From positions 1 through 64,000 of the forward strand of contig NZ_JAFCJZ010000014.1 of assembly GCF_018130765.1 (NCBI RefSeq): a DNA stretch of 64,000 bases, written 5' to 3'. Positions 8,647 through 17,915 of this stretch are shown here, piece by piece (positions within the stretch are counted from its first letter, which is position 1; each line of letters opens with the position of its first letter). The notes under the pieces were generated by a model. The model was not told the origin of the DNA and did not search any database. It saw only the letters and a program-made list of their open reading frames with translations. Both the position numbers and the translations under genes were made by a program. The stretch is from Bradyrhizobium iriomotense. GTDB lineage: Bacteria; Pseudomonadota; Alphaproteobacteria; Rhizobiales; Xanthobacteraceae.

Positions 8647-9178
8647 CGCCGGCGCCGCGGAGGCGGCCGCCGACAGCGCGCGCCCCTGCGAGCGCGAGAT
8701 GGCGCGTGCGGCCCAGCAGCACGGCATTCCGCTCGGCATTCTCTACGCCGTCGGCCTCACCGAGACCGGACGGCGCGGGGCGCTCTATCCTTATGCGCTT
8801 GGCGCCGACGGTCAGACCGTGTTCGCCAAGGACATGAACGATGCGATCGCGAATTTCGAGGCGATGCGAGCCAAGGGCATCAAGCTGATCGACCTCGGCT
8901 GCATGCAGATCAACCACTATTACCACGGCGACAAGTTTGCCTCCGTGCAGGCGATGTTCGATCCCGCCCGGAATGTCGACTACGCCGCGCGCTTCCTGAA
9001 AGAGTTGAAGCAGCGCGAGGGCAGCTGGACCATGGCGGTCGCCCGCTACAACGCAGGCCCCAACAACCAGCCGGCGCAGAAGCGTTATGTCTGTCACATC
9101 GTCGCTCATCTCGTCTCGAGCGGCTTCGGGGCGTGGACCGACAAGGCGCGCTCGTTCTGTCAGCCGAAAACGACCTGA
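8597..9178 (+). CDS. Flagellum-associated lytic transglycosylase
   Basis: A 193-aa SLT-domain transglycosylase that probably opens the peptidoglycan for rod or hook assembly. The start at 8597 gives an N-terminal signal (RRRLVAALFICNAGAAEAAA). The catalytic Glu is at residue 56 (AVGLTETG), with the family motifs CMQINHYYH near 100 and AVARYNAGPNN near 145. The frame is open further upstream but only inside fliK. It sits between fliK and flgE, as the equivalent transglycosylase does in Sinorhizobium. Rhodobacter SltF is a functional parallel, though homology was not tested. Confidence 0.87.
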   Translation: MTRTWRRRLVAALFICNAGAAEAAADSARPCEREMARAAQQHGIPLGILYAVGLTETGRRGALYPYALGADGQTVFAKDMNDAIANFEAMRAKGIKLIDLGCMQINHYYHGDKFASVQAMFDPARNVDYAARFLKELKQREGSWTMAVARYNAGPNNQPAQKRYVCHIVAHLVSSGFGAWTDKARSFCQPKTT

Positions 9179-9194
9179 CAACATGAAGTTGTGC

Positions 9195-9209
9195 ATGGTT
9201 CCCAACCAT
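9195..9209 (+). promoter_or_regulatory. Small hairpin upstream of flgE
   Basis: ATGGTT, CCC, AACCAT forms a perfect 6-bp inverted repeat in the 90-base spacer before flgE. No T tract follows. It could be a regulatory hairpin or an operator half-site pair; there is no further support. Confidence 0.3.
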
Positions 9210-9268
9210 CAGCCCCGCGCAAGCAAGAACCCTCATTGTAGCTGCAACCTACCAAAGGAGCCCAATTC

Positions 9269-10501
9269 ATGAGCCTGTATGGTGTTATGCGCACCGGCGT
9301 TTCCGGCATGTCTGCGCAATCCAACAAGCTGTCGACGGTCTCGGACAACATCGCGAACGTCAACACCACCGGCTACAAGCGGGCTTCGACTGAATTCTCA
9401 TCGCTGATCCTGAAGAGCGGTTCGGGCAACTACGATTCCGGCGCCGTCGAGACGACGGTCCGCTACGCCATCAGCGACGCAGGACATACGCAGTTCACCA
9501 CGTCGACCACGGACCTCGCCGTCCAGGGCAACGGCTTCTTCGTGGTGTCGAACGCCAACAACACGCAGCAATATCTGACGCGCGCCGGCTCGTTCGTGCC
9601 GGACGCCCAGGGCAATCTGGTCAACGCGGCCGGCTACTACCTTCTGGGTCAGCCCGGCAAGGTGACCAATTTCTCGCAGAACAGCCTGTCTGGCATGCAG
9701 ATCGTCAACATTGCCCAGGTTTCGCAAGTGCCCGTGCCGACGACGGCGGGGACACTCACGACCGGCAATCTGGATCCGACGGCGGCTGTGATCGCCGGTC
9801 CGCCCGGACCGGCGTCATATTCGTCGAAGAGCTCGATCGTGGCCTACAACAATATCGGCCAGGCCGTTACGCTCGACGTCTACATGTCCCACACGGCGAC
9901 GGCCGCTGGCTCGGACACCTGGCAGATTCAGGCTTACAACTCCGCGACAGGTACGTCGGTCGGCGCCGCCACCACCTTCACCTTCGATACGACCGCAACC
10001 GGCAAAGGCGCGCTGGCCGCGGCGAGCCCGACGACTCTCTCCTTCACCGTCCCCGGCGGTGCGGCGACGACCCTGGACCTGTCGAACATGACGCAGACCG
10101 GAACCGACTTCAGCTTCAAGGCGACCGTCAACGGCAGCGCTCCATCGGCCATCGACAAGGTCGACGTCGACGAGAACGGGTACGTGACAGCCGTGCTCAA
10201 GAACGGGCAGCAGATGACGCTCTACACCATCATGCTGGCCGACGTCGCGAGCCCCGACAATCTGACGCCCGAGCCGGGCAACGTCTACTCGACCAACATG
10301 AATTCCGGCAACGCGCAGGCCGGCAATGCCGGCACCGGTGGCCTCGGCACGATCCAGTCCGGCGCCCTGGAAGACTCCAACGTCGACCTCGCGGACGAGC
10401 TCACCGGGATGATCGAGGCCCAGCGCGGCTTCACCGCCAACTCGAAATCGTTCCAGACCGGTGCCGACCTGCTCGACGTCGTCGTCAACCTGAAGCGCTG
10501 A
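9269..10501 (+). CDS. flgE: Flagellar hook protein FlgE
   Basis: FlgE (410 aa) builds the hook. A strong ribosome site (AAAGGAG, 9254-9260) precedes the ATG. The N-terminal rod/hook motif SDNIANVNTTGYKRA is present at about residues 26-40. The FlgE middle domain follows, and the C-terminal signature ends IEAQRGFTANSKSFQTGADL. In rhizobia the hook gene lies in this same mid-operon position. A perfect hairpin spans its stop codon, so expression relative to flgK may be tuned there. Confidence 0.96.
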   Translation: MSLYGVMRTGVSGMSAQSNKLSTVSDNIANVNTTGYKRASTEFSSLILKSGSGNYDSGAVETTVRYAISDAGHTQFTTSTTDLAVQGNGFFVVSNANNTQQYLTRAGSFVPDAQGNLVNAAGYYLLGQPGKVTNFSQNSLSGMQIVNIAQVSQVPVPTTAGTLTTGNLDPTAAVIAGPPGPASYSSKSSIVAYNNIGQAVTLDVYMSHTATAAGSDTWQIQAYNSATGTSVGAATTFTFDTTATGKGALAAASPTTLSFTVPGGAATTLDLSNMTQTGTDFSFKATVNGSAPSAIDKVDVDENGYVTAVLKNGQQMTLYTIMLADVASPDNLTPEPGNVYSTNMNSGNAQAGNAGTGGLGTIQSGALEDSNVDLADELTGMIEAQRGFTANSKSFQTGADLLDVVVNLKR

Positions 10502-10513
10502 ATTCTTCAGCGC
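10495..10513 (+). promoter_or_regulatory. Hairpin across the flgE stop codon
   Basis: GCGCTGAA, TTC, TTCAGCGC: a perfect 8-bp stem that contains the TGA of flgE, followed at once by a smaller repeat (GCCCG/CGGGC, 512-524). No T tract follows, so it is more likely an mRNA processing, stability or partial attenuation element than a full terminator. Confidence 0.45.
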
Positions 10514-10535
10514 CCGTTCCGGGCAAGAGCAAATC

Positions 10536-12011
10536 ATGTCCCTTACCGCCGCTCTCGACTCCGCCCGCGCTTCACTTATGGCGTCGGGCATTCAGTCCTC
10601 GACGATCTCGCGCAACATCGCCGGTGCCAGCGCCACCGGCTATTCGCGCAAGATCGCCGTGCTGGACAATCTGCCCGGGGCCGGCGTCTATGTGGCGGCG
10701 ATCCAGCGCGCCGCCAGCTCGGGTCTCTACAACAACGTCTTGACCGCGACCTCGTCGTCGGCCAAGCAAAGCGCGATCTATGACGGTCTTCAGAAGATCG
10801 CAACTGCCACGGTCGACGATACGGAGCTCGACCAGTCGCCGACGGCGCAGCTCAATGCGCTGAAGAAGGCGCTGCAGCAATATGCCAACGCGCCGGACAA
10901 CACCACGCTGGCGCAGGCGGCGGTCACGTCCGCCAAGGATATGGCGACCTCGCTCAACGAGGCGACCAAGACCGTGCAATCGGTTCGCGAGGGGGCCGAT
11001 GCCGACATGGCGACCTCGGTTGCCAACATCAACCAGCTCCTCACCCAGTTCGACAAGGTCAACAATGCGATCGTGAGGGGGACGATTGCCGGTGACGACG
11101 TCACCGACTATCTCGACCAGCGCGACAGCATCGTCTCGAAGCTGTCGGAGGAGGTCGGCGTCGAGATGTCGATCCGCACCAACGGCGATGCCGCGCTCTA
11201 TACCGACAGCGGCGTCGTGCTGTTCGACAAGACGGCGCGAACGGTCAGCTTCACGGCGACCAATATCTATTCGCCCGGCACCACGGGCAACGCGGTCTAT
11301 ATCGACGGCGTGCCGGTCACAGGCGCCAATTCGGTGATGCCGCTGAAGTCGGGCAAGCTTGCGGGTCTCGCCCAGCTGCGTGACCAGGACACCATCACCT
11401 ATCAGAGTCAGCTCGACGAAATCGCTCGCGGCCTGATCAACACCTTCAGGGAGAGCGATCAGACCGCCGCGGCGCTGCCCGACGTTCCCGGTCTCTTTAC
11501 CTATCCCGGTGCGCCGGCGATGCCGGCGAGCGCCACCGTCTCGGTCGGCCTTGCCGGCCTGATCAGTGTCGCGGCATCAGTCGATCCGGCCCAGGGCGGC
11601 AATCCCAACCTGCTGCGCGACGGCGCGATCAGCGGCAATCCTGCATACACATACAACACCGCCGGCAACGGCGGCTACTCGGCCCGGCTGCAGCAGCTCA
11701 TCGGCGACATGGATGCGGCGCAGCCGTTCGATGCAACCACGCAAGGCAAGCCGAGTGGTAGCCTGATCGACTACGCGTCGTCGTCGACGAGCTGGATCGA
11801 AAACCAGCGCAAGACCGCGGACTCCAACGTCACCTACCAGAAAACGCTGCTCGACCGCAGCACCGCGGCGCTGTCCAACGTCAGCGGCGTCAACATGGAC
11901 GACGAGATGTCCTTGATGCTTCAGGTCGAGCGCACCTATTCGGCCTCGTCGAAGATCATTTCGACCGTTGACGAAATGTTGCAGAGCCTGCTGGCCGCCG
12001 TGGGGAACTAA
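10536..12011 (+). CDS. flgK: Hook-filament junction protein FlgK (HAP1)
   Basis: FlgK (491 aa) is the first of two junction proteins that join hook and filament. The N-terminus (STISRNIAGASATGYSRK) carries the rod-type motif, and the C-terminus ends in a coiled region (MLQVERTYSASSKIISTVDE). The middle is a flagellin-like helical bundle (about residues 50-250) followed by a variable beta domain. The flgL start is 3 bases after the stop. A FlgN-like export chaperone is encoded at 18430. Confidence 0.94.
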   Translation: MSLTAALDSARASLMASGIQSSTISRNIAGASATGYSRKIAVLDNLPGAGVYVAAIQRAASSGLYNNVLTATSSSAKQSAIYDGLQKIATATVDDTELDQSPTAQLNALKKALQQYANAPDNTTLAQAAVTSAKDMATSLNEATKTVQSVREGADADMATSVANINQLLTQFDKVNNAIVRGTIAGDDVTDYLDQRDSIVSKLSEEVGVEMSIRTNGDAALYTDSGVVLFDKTARTVSFTATNIYSPGTTGNAVYIDGVPVTGANSVMPLKSGKLAGLAQLRDQDTITYQSQLDEIARGLINTFRESDQTAAALPDVPGLFTYPGAPAMPASATVSVGLAGLISVAASVDPAQGGNPNLLRDGAISGNPAYTYNTAGNGGYSARLQQLIGDMDAAQPFDATTQGKPSGSLIDYASSSTSWIENQRKTADSNVTYQKTLLDRSTAALSNVSGVNMDDEMSLMLQVERTYSASSKIISTVDEMLQSLLAAVGN

Positions 12012-12014
12012 GCC

Positions 12015-13061
12015 ATGATGAGCGCGAACTACATCTCGACCTTGATGCTGTCCTCGTCGTTGAGGTCCTCGATCACGAACAACCAGGCAGCGCTCAGCAA
12101 GGCGTCGACGGAAGCGACCACCGGCCGTTTCGCCGATGTCGGCCTCGAGCTCGGTGCCACGACGGGAAGCGACGTCACCCTGCGCGCGGACTGGAGCTTC
12201 GCCGACCAGCTCGTCGACACCAACGAGCTCGTTGCGGGACGCCTCGACGTGACGCAAACCCGGATCACCCAGCTCGGCACGACCGCATCGGACTTCCTGA
12301 AGGACCTGATTGCGGCCCGCAGCACCGACAACGGCGGGCGGATCGTGCTGCCACCTGCGTCCGCCAACCTCCAGGATCTGATCGGCGCGCTGAACGTCTC
12401 CTATAACGGCTCGTATCTCTTCTCGGGCATCAACACGCAGAACATGCCGATCACGGCGTACGCCACGGGCTCGGCCAGCAAGAACCAGGTCGACGCCGAT
12501 TTTCTTGCGGCCTTCGGCTTTTCGCAATCCTCGGCCAGCGTGAGCGGCATAACCCCGGCCCAGATGCAGACGTTCCTCAACACCACCTTCGATGCCGAGT
12601 TCGCCAGCCCGGCCTGGAACACCAACTGGTCATCGGCCACTGACCAGGTCATGCAAAGCCGTATCTCCACGACCGAAATCGCCGATACGTCCGTCAGCGC
12701 CAACCAGACCGGCTTCCGCAAGCTCGCCGAGGCCTACACCATGATGGCGGATCTCGGGAACGCGAAGCTGAGCCAAGAGACGTTCCAGGTCGTCGTGGAC
12801 AAGGCCATCGGCCTCGTTGGTGCCGCAATCTCTGACCTCGCTACGCTCGGCGGCAGCGTCGGCACGGTGCAGCAGCGGATCACCTCCGCAACCGACAAGC
12901 TCAAGACGCAGCAGGATATTCTCAACAATCAGATCGTCGGTATGGAGAAGGTCGATCCGACGGAAGCCTCGGTCCGGGTCAACACCCTGCAGACCCAGAT
13001 CCAGACGGCGCTGGCGCTGACCTCACAGCTCCAGAAGATCAGCCTCATCAACTATCTCTGA
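12015..13061 (+). CDS. flgL: Hook-filament junction protein FlgL (HAP3)
   Basis: FlgL (348 aa) is the flagellin-like second junction protein. The N-terminus (SLRSSITNNQAALSKASTEA) and C-terminus (TLQTQIQTALALTSQLQKIS) form the D0/D1 helices, and YNGSYLFSGINTQ in the middle is a FlgL hallmark. Two adjacent ATG codons at 12015 and 12018 could start it; I give the first. It follows flgK by 3 bases, so the two are translated together. Confidence 0.92.
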   Translation: MMSANYISTLMLSSSLRSSITNNQAALSKASTEATTGRFADVGLELGATTGSDVTLRADWSFADQLVDTNELVAGRLDVTQTRITQLGTTASDFLKDLIAARSTDNGGRIVLPPASANLQDLIGALNVSYNGSYLFSGINTQNMPITAYATGSASKNQVDADFLAAFGFSQSSASVSGITPAQMQTFLNTTFDAEFASPAWNTNWSSATDQVMQSRISTTEIADTSVSANQTGFRKLAEAYTMMADLGNAKLSQETFQVVVDKAIGLVGAAISDLATLGGSVGTVQQRITSATDKLKTQQDILNNQIVGMEKVDPTEASVRVNTLQTQIQTALALTSQLQKISLINYL

Positions 13062-13130
13062 GCCAGAGTTCGTTTTTCGAGGTTTACGACCCTTGTCTTG
13101 TAATTCCGTTTCCTGCGCAGAGTGGTCCTG

Positions 13131-13475
13131 ATGACGTTTGAAGCCTATGCAGCGGTCGTCGAAGAGAGCGGTTCTGAGGCGCGAGGCCGCGAGCGGCAAG
13201 CGCTCAGCCTCGGCATCGACCGCCTCGAGCGGCTCCAGAAGGGACGCTCCAGTTTCGAGGATCACGTCCAGAGCCTGCTCTATGTCCGGCGGCTGTGGAC
13301 GATCTTCATCGAGGATCTCTCGCATCCGGAAAACGGGCTTCCCGAGAAGCTGCGCGCGGAGATCATCTCGATCGGCCTGTGGGTGGTCAAGGAAGCCGAC
13401 CGCCTTCGTGAGGAGAAGTCGAACGATGTCGTGCAGCTCATCGAAATCAACCGCCTGATCCGAGACGCGCTCTAA
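13131..13475 (+). CDS. flaF: Flagellar biosynthesis regulator FlaF
   Basis: FlaF (114 aa) is an alphaproteobacterial protein that promotes flagellin synthesis or secretion, acting against FlbT. I start at the ATG at 13131 (TFEAYAAVVEESG) rather than the GTG nine bases upstream. The conserved core LSLGIDRLERLQ and the C-terminal helix ending LIRDAL fit the family and length. The stop overlaps the flbT start as TAATG. Confidence 0.9.
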   Translation: MTFEAYAAVVEESGSEARGRERQALSLGIDRLERLQKGRSSFEDHVQSLLYVRRLWTIFIEDLSHPENGLPEKLRAEIISIGLWVVKEADRLREEKSNDVVQLIEINRLIRDAL

Positions 13476-13885
13476 TGAAGATATCCTTGCGGGCGGGCGA
13501 ACGGATCTACATCAACGGCGCGGTGCTTCGCGTGGACCGCAAGGTCTCCGTCGAGCTCGTCAACGACGTCATGTTCCTGCTCGAAGGGCAGATCATGCAG
13601 GCGTCCGATGCCACCACGGCGATGCGGCAGCTCTATTTCATCGTCCAGCTCATGCTGATGAACCCGACCGATGTCCGCGACGCTTCGGCGCTGTACGGGC
13701 AGCACCACGAGGCCCTGGTTGCGGTGTGCGAAAGCCGCGAGATGCTGGAGGGGCTTGCCGCGGTCAACGAGCTGGTCGGGGCGACGCGTTATTTCGAGGC
13801 GCTCAAGCGGATCCGGGCGCTGTTTCCGGTGGAGCAGGCCATCCTGGCAGGCGCTACCACTGAAGTCCCATTCGAGGCTGCCTGA
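13475..13885 (+). CDS. flbT: Flagellin mRNA regulator FlbT
   Basis: FlbT (136 aa) binds the 5' leader of flagellin mRNA and controls its translation or stability in Caulobacter and Brucella-type bacteria. The N-terminal KISLRAGERIYINGAVLRVD and VMFLLEGQIM segments are family hallmarks, and the length is typical. It is translationally coupled to flaF. The likely target in this window is the leader of the flagellin at 1233. Confidence 0.93.
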   Translation: MKISLRAGERIYINGAVLRVDRKVSVELVNDVMFLLEGQIMQASDATTAMRQLYFIVQLMLMNPTDVRDASALYGQHHEALVAVCESREMLEGLAAVNELVGATRYFEALKRIRALFPVEQAILAGATTEVPFEAA

Positions 13886-13899
13886 CAGCGGAGAGACAT

Positions 13900-14322
13900 A
13901 TGAACGTCACCAGCGCGACCGACACCACCAGCACGTCGTCCAGCTCGACCAGCTCCACGACGACCACGTCGAGCAACAGCGTCGACTATAATACCTTTCT
14001 TCAGCTCCTCGTCGCGGAGATGAAGAACCAGGATCCGACCAATCCGATGGATACCTCGCAATATATGAGCCAGTTCGCCCAGCTCTCGACGGTCGAGCAG
14101 GCGATGCAGACCAATACGAAGCTGGACGCGCTGCTGTCCTCGCAGTCGTTGTCGCAGGCCGACGGGTTGATCGGAAAGACCGTCAGCTTCACCGACTCGA
14201 CCGGCGCGACCTTCTCCGGCAAGGTCAAGTCGATCTCCATCAACAGCGACGGTTCCGTTGCGACCCTCGAAAACGGCACGAAAGTCGCCGTCGGGCCCGG
14301 CCTCACGATCAGCCAGTCATGA
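13900..14322 (+). CDS. flgD: Flagellar hook-capping protein FlgD
   Basis: FlgD (140 aa) caps the growing hook and is needed for FlgE polymerisation. After a Thr/Ser-rich leader (about residues 3-25) comes the hallmark FLQLLVAEMKNQDPTNPMD (about 31-50), then QFAQLSTVEQAMQTN. The C-terminal part is short, giving the compact alphaproteobacterial form. The stop overlaps fliQ as ATGA. Confidence 0.94.
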   Translation: MNVTSATDTTSTSSSSTSSTTTTSSNSVDYNTFLQLLVAEMKNQDPTNPMDTSQYMSQFAQLSTVEQAMQTNTKLDALLSSQSLSQADGLIGKTVSFTDSTGATFSGKVKSISINSDGSVATLENGTKVAVGPGLTISQS

Positions 14323-14585
14323 ACGAACGGGACGCCCTCGATATCGTCCAGGCGGCGATCTGGACCATCATCGTCGCCTCCGGGCCTGCCGTTGGAGCTG
14401 CGATGCTGGTCGGCACCATCATCGCGCTGATGCAGGCCCTGACCCAGATCCAGGAGGTGACGCTGACCTTCGTTCCGAAGATCATCGTCATTCTCGTGGT
14501 CGTCGCCGTCTCCGGCTCCTTCATCGGCGCCCATCTCTCCACCTTCACCGAGATGGTCTATTCGCATATCGAGCGCGGCTTCTGA
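14319..14585 (+). CDS. fliQ: Flagellar export gate protein FliQ
   Basis: FliQ (88 aa) is part of the FliPQR export gate. It has two hydrophobic helices (about residues 14-38 and 50-72) and the family pattern ALTQIQEVTLTFVPKI. The family length is 85-90. It is coupled to flgD and lies 73 bases before flhA. Confidence 0.94.
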   Translation: MNERDALDIVQAAIWTIIVASGPAVGAAMLVGTIIALMQALTQIQEVTLTFVPKIIVILVVVAVSGSFIGAHLSTFTEMVYSHIERGF

Positions 14586-14658
14586 GCCGCGAGGCAGCCA
14601 CCACCCTCGCGTAAGCTTTGCGCGGCAGATTACGGGGCGGACCCTCTGCCGGTGACCC

Positions 14659-16740
14659 ATGGCCGATACGTTAGCTGCTAGCCTGCCCAGCCCCCGCCGA
14701 TTCGGGGCCGACGCTTTCTTTGCGGCCGGCATCGTGACCATGCTCACGATCCTGTTCCTGCCGATACCGCCGATCCTGATCGATCTCGGTCTCGCATTCT
14801 CGATTGCACTGTCGGCGCTGATCCTGATGGTCGCGCTGTGGATTCAGCGGCCGCTGGACTTCTCGGCCTTCCCGACCGTGCTGCTGATTGCGACCATCCT
14901 GCGCCTGGCGCTCAACATCGCGACCACGCGCCTCATCCTGTCGCGCGGTGGGGAGGGCGAGCAGGCCGCCGGCTATGTCGTCGCCGGCTTTTCCAAATTC
15001 GTTATGGGCGGCGATTTCGTCATCGGCCTGATCATCTTCGCGATCCTGGTCACGGTGAATTTCGTCGTGATCACCAAGGGCGCGACGCGTATCGCGGAAG
15101 TCGGCGCCCGTTTCACCCTGGACGCCATCCCCGGCAAGCAGATGGCGATCGACGCCGATCTGTCGGCGGGCCTGATTGACGACAAGGAAGCCCAGCGCCG
15201 CCGCCGCGAGCTCGAAGAGGAAAGCGCGTTCTTCGGCGCCATGGACGGTGCTTCGAAATTCGTCCGCGGCGACGCCATCGCCGGCCTGATCATCACCGCG
15301 ATCAACATCTTCGGCGGCATCGTGATCGGCGTCACCCATCACGGCCTGACGCTGTCGCGCGCCGCCGACGTCTACACCAAGCTCTCCGTCGGCGACGGTC
15401 TGGTGTCGCAGATGCCGGCGCTGATCGTGTCGCTGTCCGCGGGCCTCTTGGTCTCCAAGGGCGGCACCAGGGGCTCGGCGGAGCAGGCCGTGCTGCGGCA
15501 ACTCGGCGGCTATCCCCGCGCGGTGTCGGCCGCAGCGCTGATGATGTTCGTGCTCGCGCTGATGCCGGGGTTGCCGATGCCGCCTTTCGTGCTGCTCGGC
15601 GGCGTCATGGCCTTTGTCGGCTACACCTTGCCCAAGCGGCAGGCGGCCGAGAAGCAGAAGGAAGATGCGCGCAAGGCCAACGAGCGCGCCCAGACCGAGG
15701 CCAAGGAATCGGTCAAGGAATCGCTCAAGACGGCGGAGATCGAGCTGGCGCTCGGCGGCCATCTTTCGGTCCACCTCCTGGGCTCGCGCACCGAGCTTGG
15801 CCACCGCGTCGCCAAGATCCGCAAGAAGTTCGCCAAGCAATACGGCTTCGTTATTCCCGAGATCAAGCTCACCGACAATCTGTCGATCGATCCGAAGGGC
15901 TACCAGATCCGGATCCACGACACCCGCGTCGCCCACGGCGAACTCAGGCTCGGCGAGGTGCTGGTGCTGGTCGACAAGGACGGCAAGCCCGACGTGCCCG
16001 GCGAAGAAGTGATCGAGCCCGCCTTCGGCATGAAGGCGCTGTGGGTGACGGAAGCCTTCACCGACGAAGTCAGGCGGCAGGGCTGCAAGCCGGTCGACAA
16101 TCTGTCGGTGCTGCTCACGCATTTGAGCGAGGTGCTCAGGGCGAACCTCGCCCAGCTCCTGTCCTACAAGGACATGCGCGGGCTGCTCGACCGGCTCGAT
16201 CCCGAATACAAGCGCCTGGTCGAGGATCTCTGCCCGTCGCAGATCTCCTATTCGGGCCTGCTGGCGATCCTGAAGATCCTGCTGGCCGAGCGCGTGTCGA
16301 TCCGCAACCTGCATCTGATCCTCGAGGCGATCGCCGAGATCGCGCCCCATGTGCGGCGCTCCGAGCAGGTCGCAGAGCATGTGCGCACGCGCCTTGCCCA
16401 GCAGATCTGCGGCGATCTTTCCGACAACGGTGTGCTGAACGTGGTTCGCCTCGGCAATCGCTGGGATCTCGCCTTCCACCAGAGCCTGAAGCGCGACGCC
16501 AAGGGCGACGTCATCGAATTCGATGCCGATCCGCGCCTGATCGAGCAGTTCGCGACGGAAGCCAGCGCCGCGATCCGCAAGTTCACCGAGAACGGCACCA
16601 GCGTGGTGCTGGCGGTGACCCCCGAAGCGCGCCCCTATGTCCGGATGATCCTGGAACGGGTGTTCCCGACGCTGCCGATCCTGTCGCATGTCGAAGTGGC
16701 GCGCAGTGCCGAGATCCGTGCGCTCGGAGCCATATCGTGA
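14659..16740 (+). CDS. flhA: Flagellar export gate protein FlhA
   Basis: FlhA (693 aa) is the large subunit of the export gate; it uses proton-motive force and docks chaperone-substrate complexes. The N-terminal half holds about eight membrane helices. The cytoplasmic loop signature RFTLDAIPGKQMAIDADL is at about residues 150-168, followed by DDKEAQRRRRELEEE. The C-terminal half (from about 340) is the soluble FlhA-C domain. Length and organisation are normal. It is coupled to fliR by a GTGA overlap. Confidence 0.96.
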   Translation: MADTLAASLPSPRRFGADAFFAAGIVTMLTILFLPIPPILIDLGLAFSIALSALILMVALWIQRPLDFSAFPTVLLIATILRLALNIATTRLILSRGGEGEQAAGYVVAGFSKFVMGGDFVIGLIIFAILVTVNFVVITKGATRIAEVGARFTLDAIPGKQMAIDADLSAGLIDDKEAQRRRRELEEESAFFGAMDGASKFVRGDAIAGLIITAINIFGGIVIGVTHHGLTLSRAADVYTKLSVGDGLVSQMPALIVSLSAGLLVSKGGTRGSAEQAVLRQLGGYPRAVSAAALMMFVLALMPGLPMPPFVLLGGVMAFVGYTLPKRQAAEKQKEDARKANERAQTEAKESVKESLKTAEIELALGGHLSVHLLGSRTELGHRVAKIRKKFAKQYGFVIPEIKLTDNLSIDPKGYQIRIHDTRVAHGELRLGEVLVLVDKDGKPDVPGEEVIEPAFGMKALWVTEAFTDEVRRQGCKPVDNLSVLLTHLSEVLRANLAQLLSYKDMRGLLDRLDPEYKRLVEDLCPSQISYSGLLAILKILLAERVSIRNLHLILEAIAEIAPHVRRSEQVAEHVRTRLAQQICGDLSDNGVLNVVRLGNRWDLAFHQSLKRDAKGDVIEFDADPRLIEQFATEASAAIRKFTENGTSVVLAVTPEARPYVRMILERVFPTLPILSHVEVARSAEIRALGAIS

Positions 16741-17489
16741 TCAGCAGCCTCGCCGACAGCGTGCTGGTCACGTTCATCGTGTTCTGCCGCATCGGCGCCT
16801 GCCTGATGTTCGTGCCGGGCTATTCCAGCGTCAATGTCCCGGCCCAGGTCCGGCTGTTCATCGCGTTGGTCACGACATTCGCGCTGACGCCGATCCTGAT
16901 CGCGGTGCTGAAACCTCTGACGGACAACGCGGCGCCGCTGTCGCTCGCGCTCCTGATCGGCTCGGAAGTTCTGGTCGGCAGCGTCATCGGCCTCGGCGGG
17001 CGCGTGTTCTTCCTGGCGCTCCAGACCATGGCAACTGTGATGGCGAGCGCGATCGGGCTGAGCAACATCCCGGGAACGCCGGTCGCCGACACCGATTCGG
17101 CGCCGGCCCTCGTGCCGCTGATCATGGCATCGGTCACCACGCTGTTCTTCATGACCGACCAGCACTGGCAGGTGCTGCGCGGGTTGATGAATTCATACGA
17201 TATCTGGCATCCCGGCAGCAGGCTCGGCGGCAGCATGGCGCTCGACCAGCTCGTCGGTCGTCTCTCCGAAGCGTTCGTGCTGACGCTGCGGATCAGCAGC
17301 CCGTTCATCGTCTATTCCGTCATCGTCAACCTGGCCGTCGGGCTGCTCAACAAGCTGACGCCGGCGATTCCGGTCTATTTCATCTCGACGCCCTTTGTGC
17401 TGTTCGGAGGCTTCCTGCTGCTCTATCTCACCAGCGACGAACTCTTGACGCAGTTCATCCTTGGCGTCTCCTCGTGGCTGGCGGAGTGA
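16737..17489 (+). CDS. fliR: Flagellar export gate protein FliR
   Basis: FliR (250 aa) completes the FliPQR gate. I choose the GTG at 16737, overlapping the flhA stop; the frame is open upstream only within flhA. About six membrane segments can be seen, and the family motifs GYSSVNVPAQVRLFIAL and FALQTM-like LALQTMATVMASAIGL are present. Length is normal (about 250-260 aa). Confidence 0.93.
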   Translation: MISSLADSVLVTFIVFCRIGACLMFVPGYSSVNVPAQVRLFIALVTTFALTPILIAVLKPLTDNAAPLSLALLIGSEVLVGSVIGLGGRVFFLALQTMATVMASAIGLSNIPGTPVADTDSAPALVPLIMASVTTLFFMTDQHWQVLRGLMNSYDIWHPGSRLGGSMALDQLVGRLSEAFVLTLRISSPFIVYSVIVNLAVGLLNKLTPAIPVYFISTPFVLFGGFLLLYLTSDELLTQFILGVSSWLAE

Positions 17490-17495
17490 CAGATC

Positions 17496-17915
17496 ATGAA
17501 GTCGCGCGCGGACAAGCTTGGTCGGATGGTCTCGCTGGTAAAGCTCCAGCTCCGGCTGTCCGAATGGCAGCTCGCGCACCTGCGGCAGCAGGAGCGCAGC
17601 CTGCAGGACGAGCAGGAATGGCTGGTCGGCGCGCTGAACGAGGGCAAGCCGCCGGCTGGATCGTCGAGCGATTCGATCGCACGGCGGCTCAACCGGACAA
17701 GCGTCGGCGCGCGCGCCGTGAAGGAGCAGGCCTCGCGGCAGCTCGACCAGGTTCGCCTCGAGACCCGCCGTGTGAAACAGCTCGAGGAAGTCGCCAAGGC
17801 GGCGCTCGCGGAGAAGCTTCGCGACGCCGAAAAGCGCTCGCTCGAGGAAATCACGGGAACAAGCCTTACCGTGCGCGCGTGGACGCCGCGGCCAGCCAGC
17901 CGGACCAAGACATGA
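17496..17915 (+). CDS. Small FliJ-like coiled-coil protein
   Basis: A 139-aa, highly charged, helical protein with no signal or membrane segment. Heptad-like patterns of Leu, Gln, Glu and Arg run through residues 12-50 and 80-125. Size, coiled-coil character and position among export genes resemble FliJ, the export-ATPase stalk and chaperone-escort protein, but I cannot see a diagnostic motif. It lies 6 bases after fliR and overlaps the next gene by ATGA, so it is part of the operon. Confidence 0.6.
   Translation: MKSRADKLGRMVSLVKLQLRLSEWQLAHLRQQERSLQDEQEWLVGALNEGKPPAGSSSDSIARRLNRTSVGARAVKEQASRQLDQVRLETRRVKQLEEVAKAALAEKLRDAEKRSLEEITGTSLTVRAWTPRPASRTKT

Noticed and set aside
13900..13990. Thr/Ser repeats at the start of flgD as a separate repeat element.
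   Set aside because: It is simple low-complexity coding sequence within an otherwise normal FlgD.
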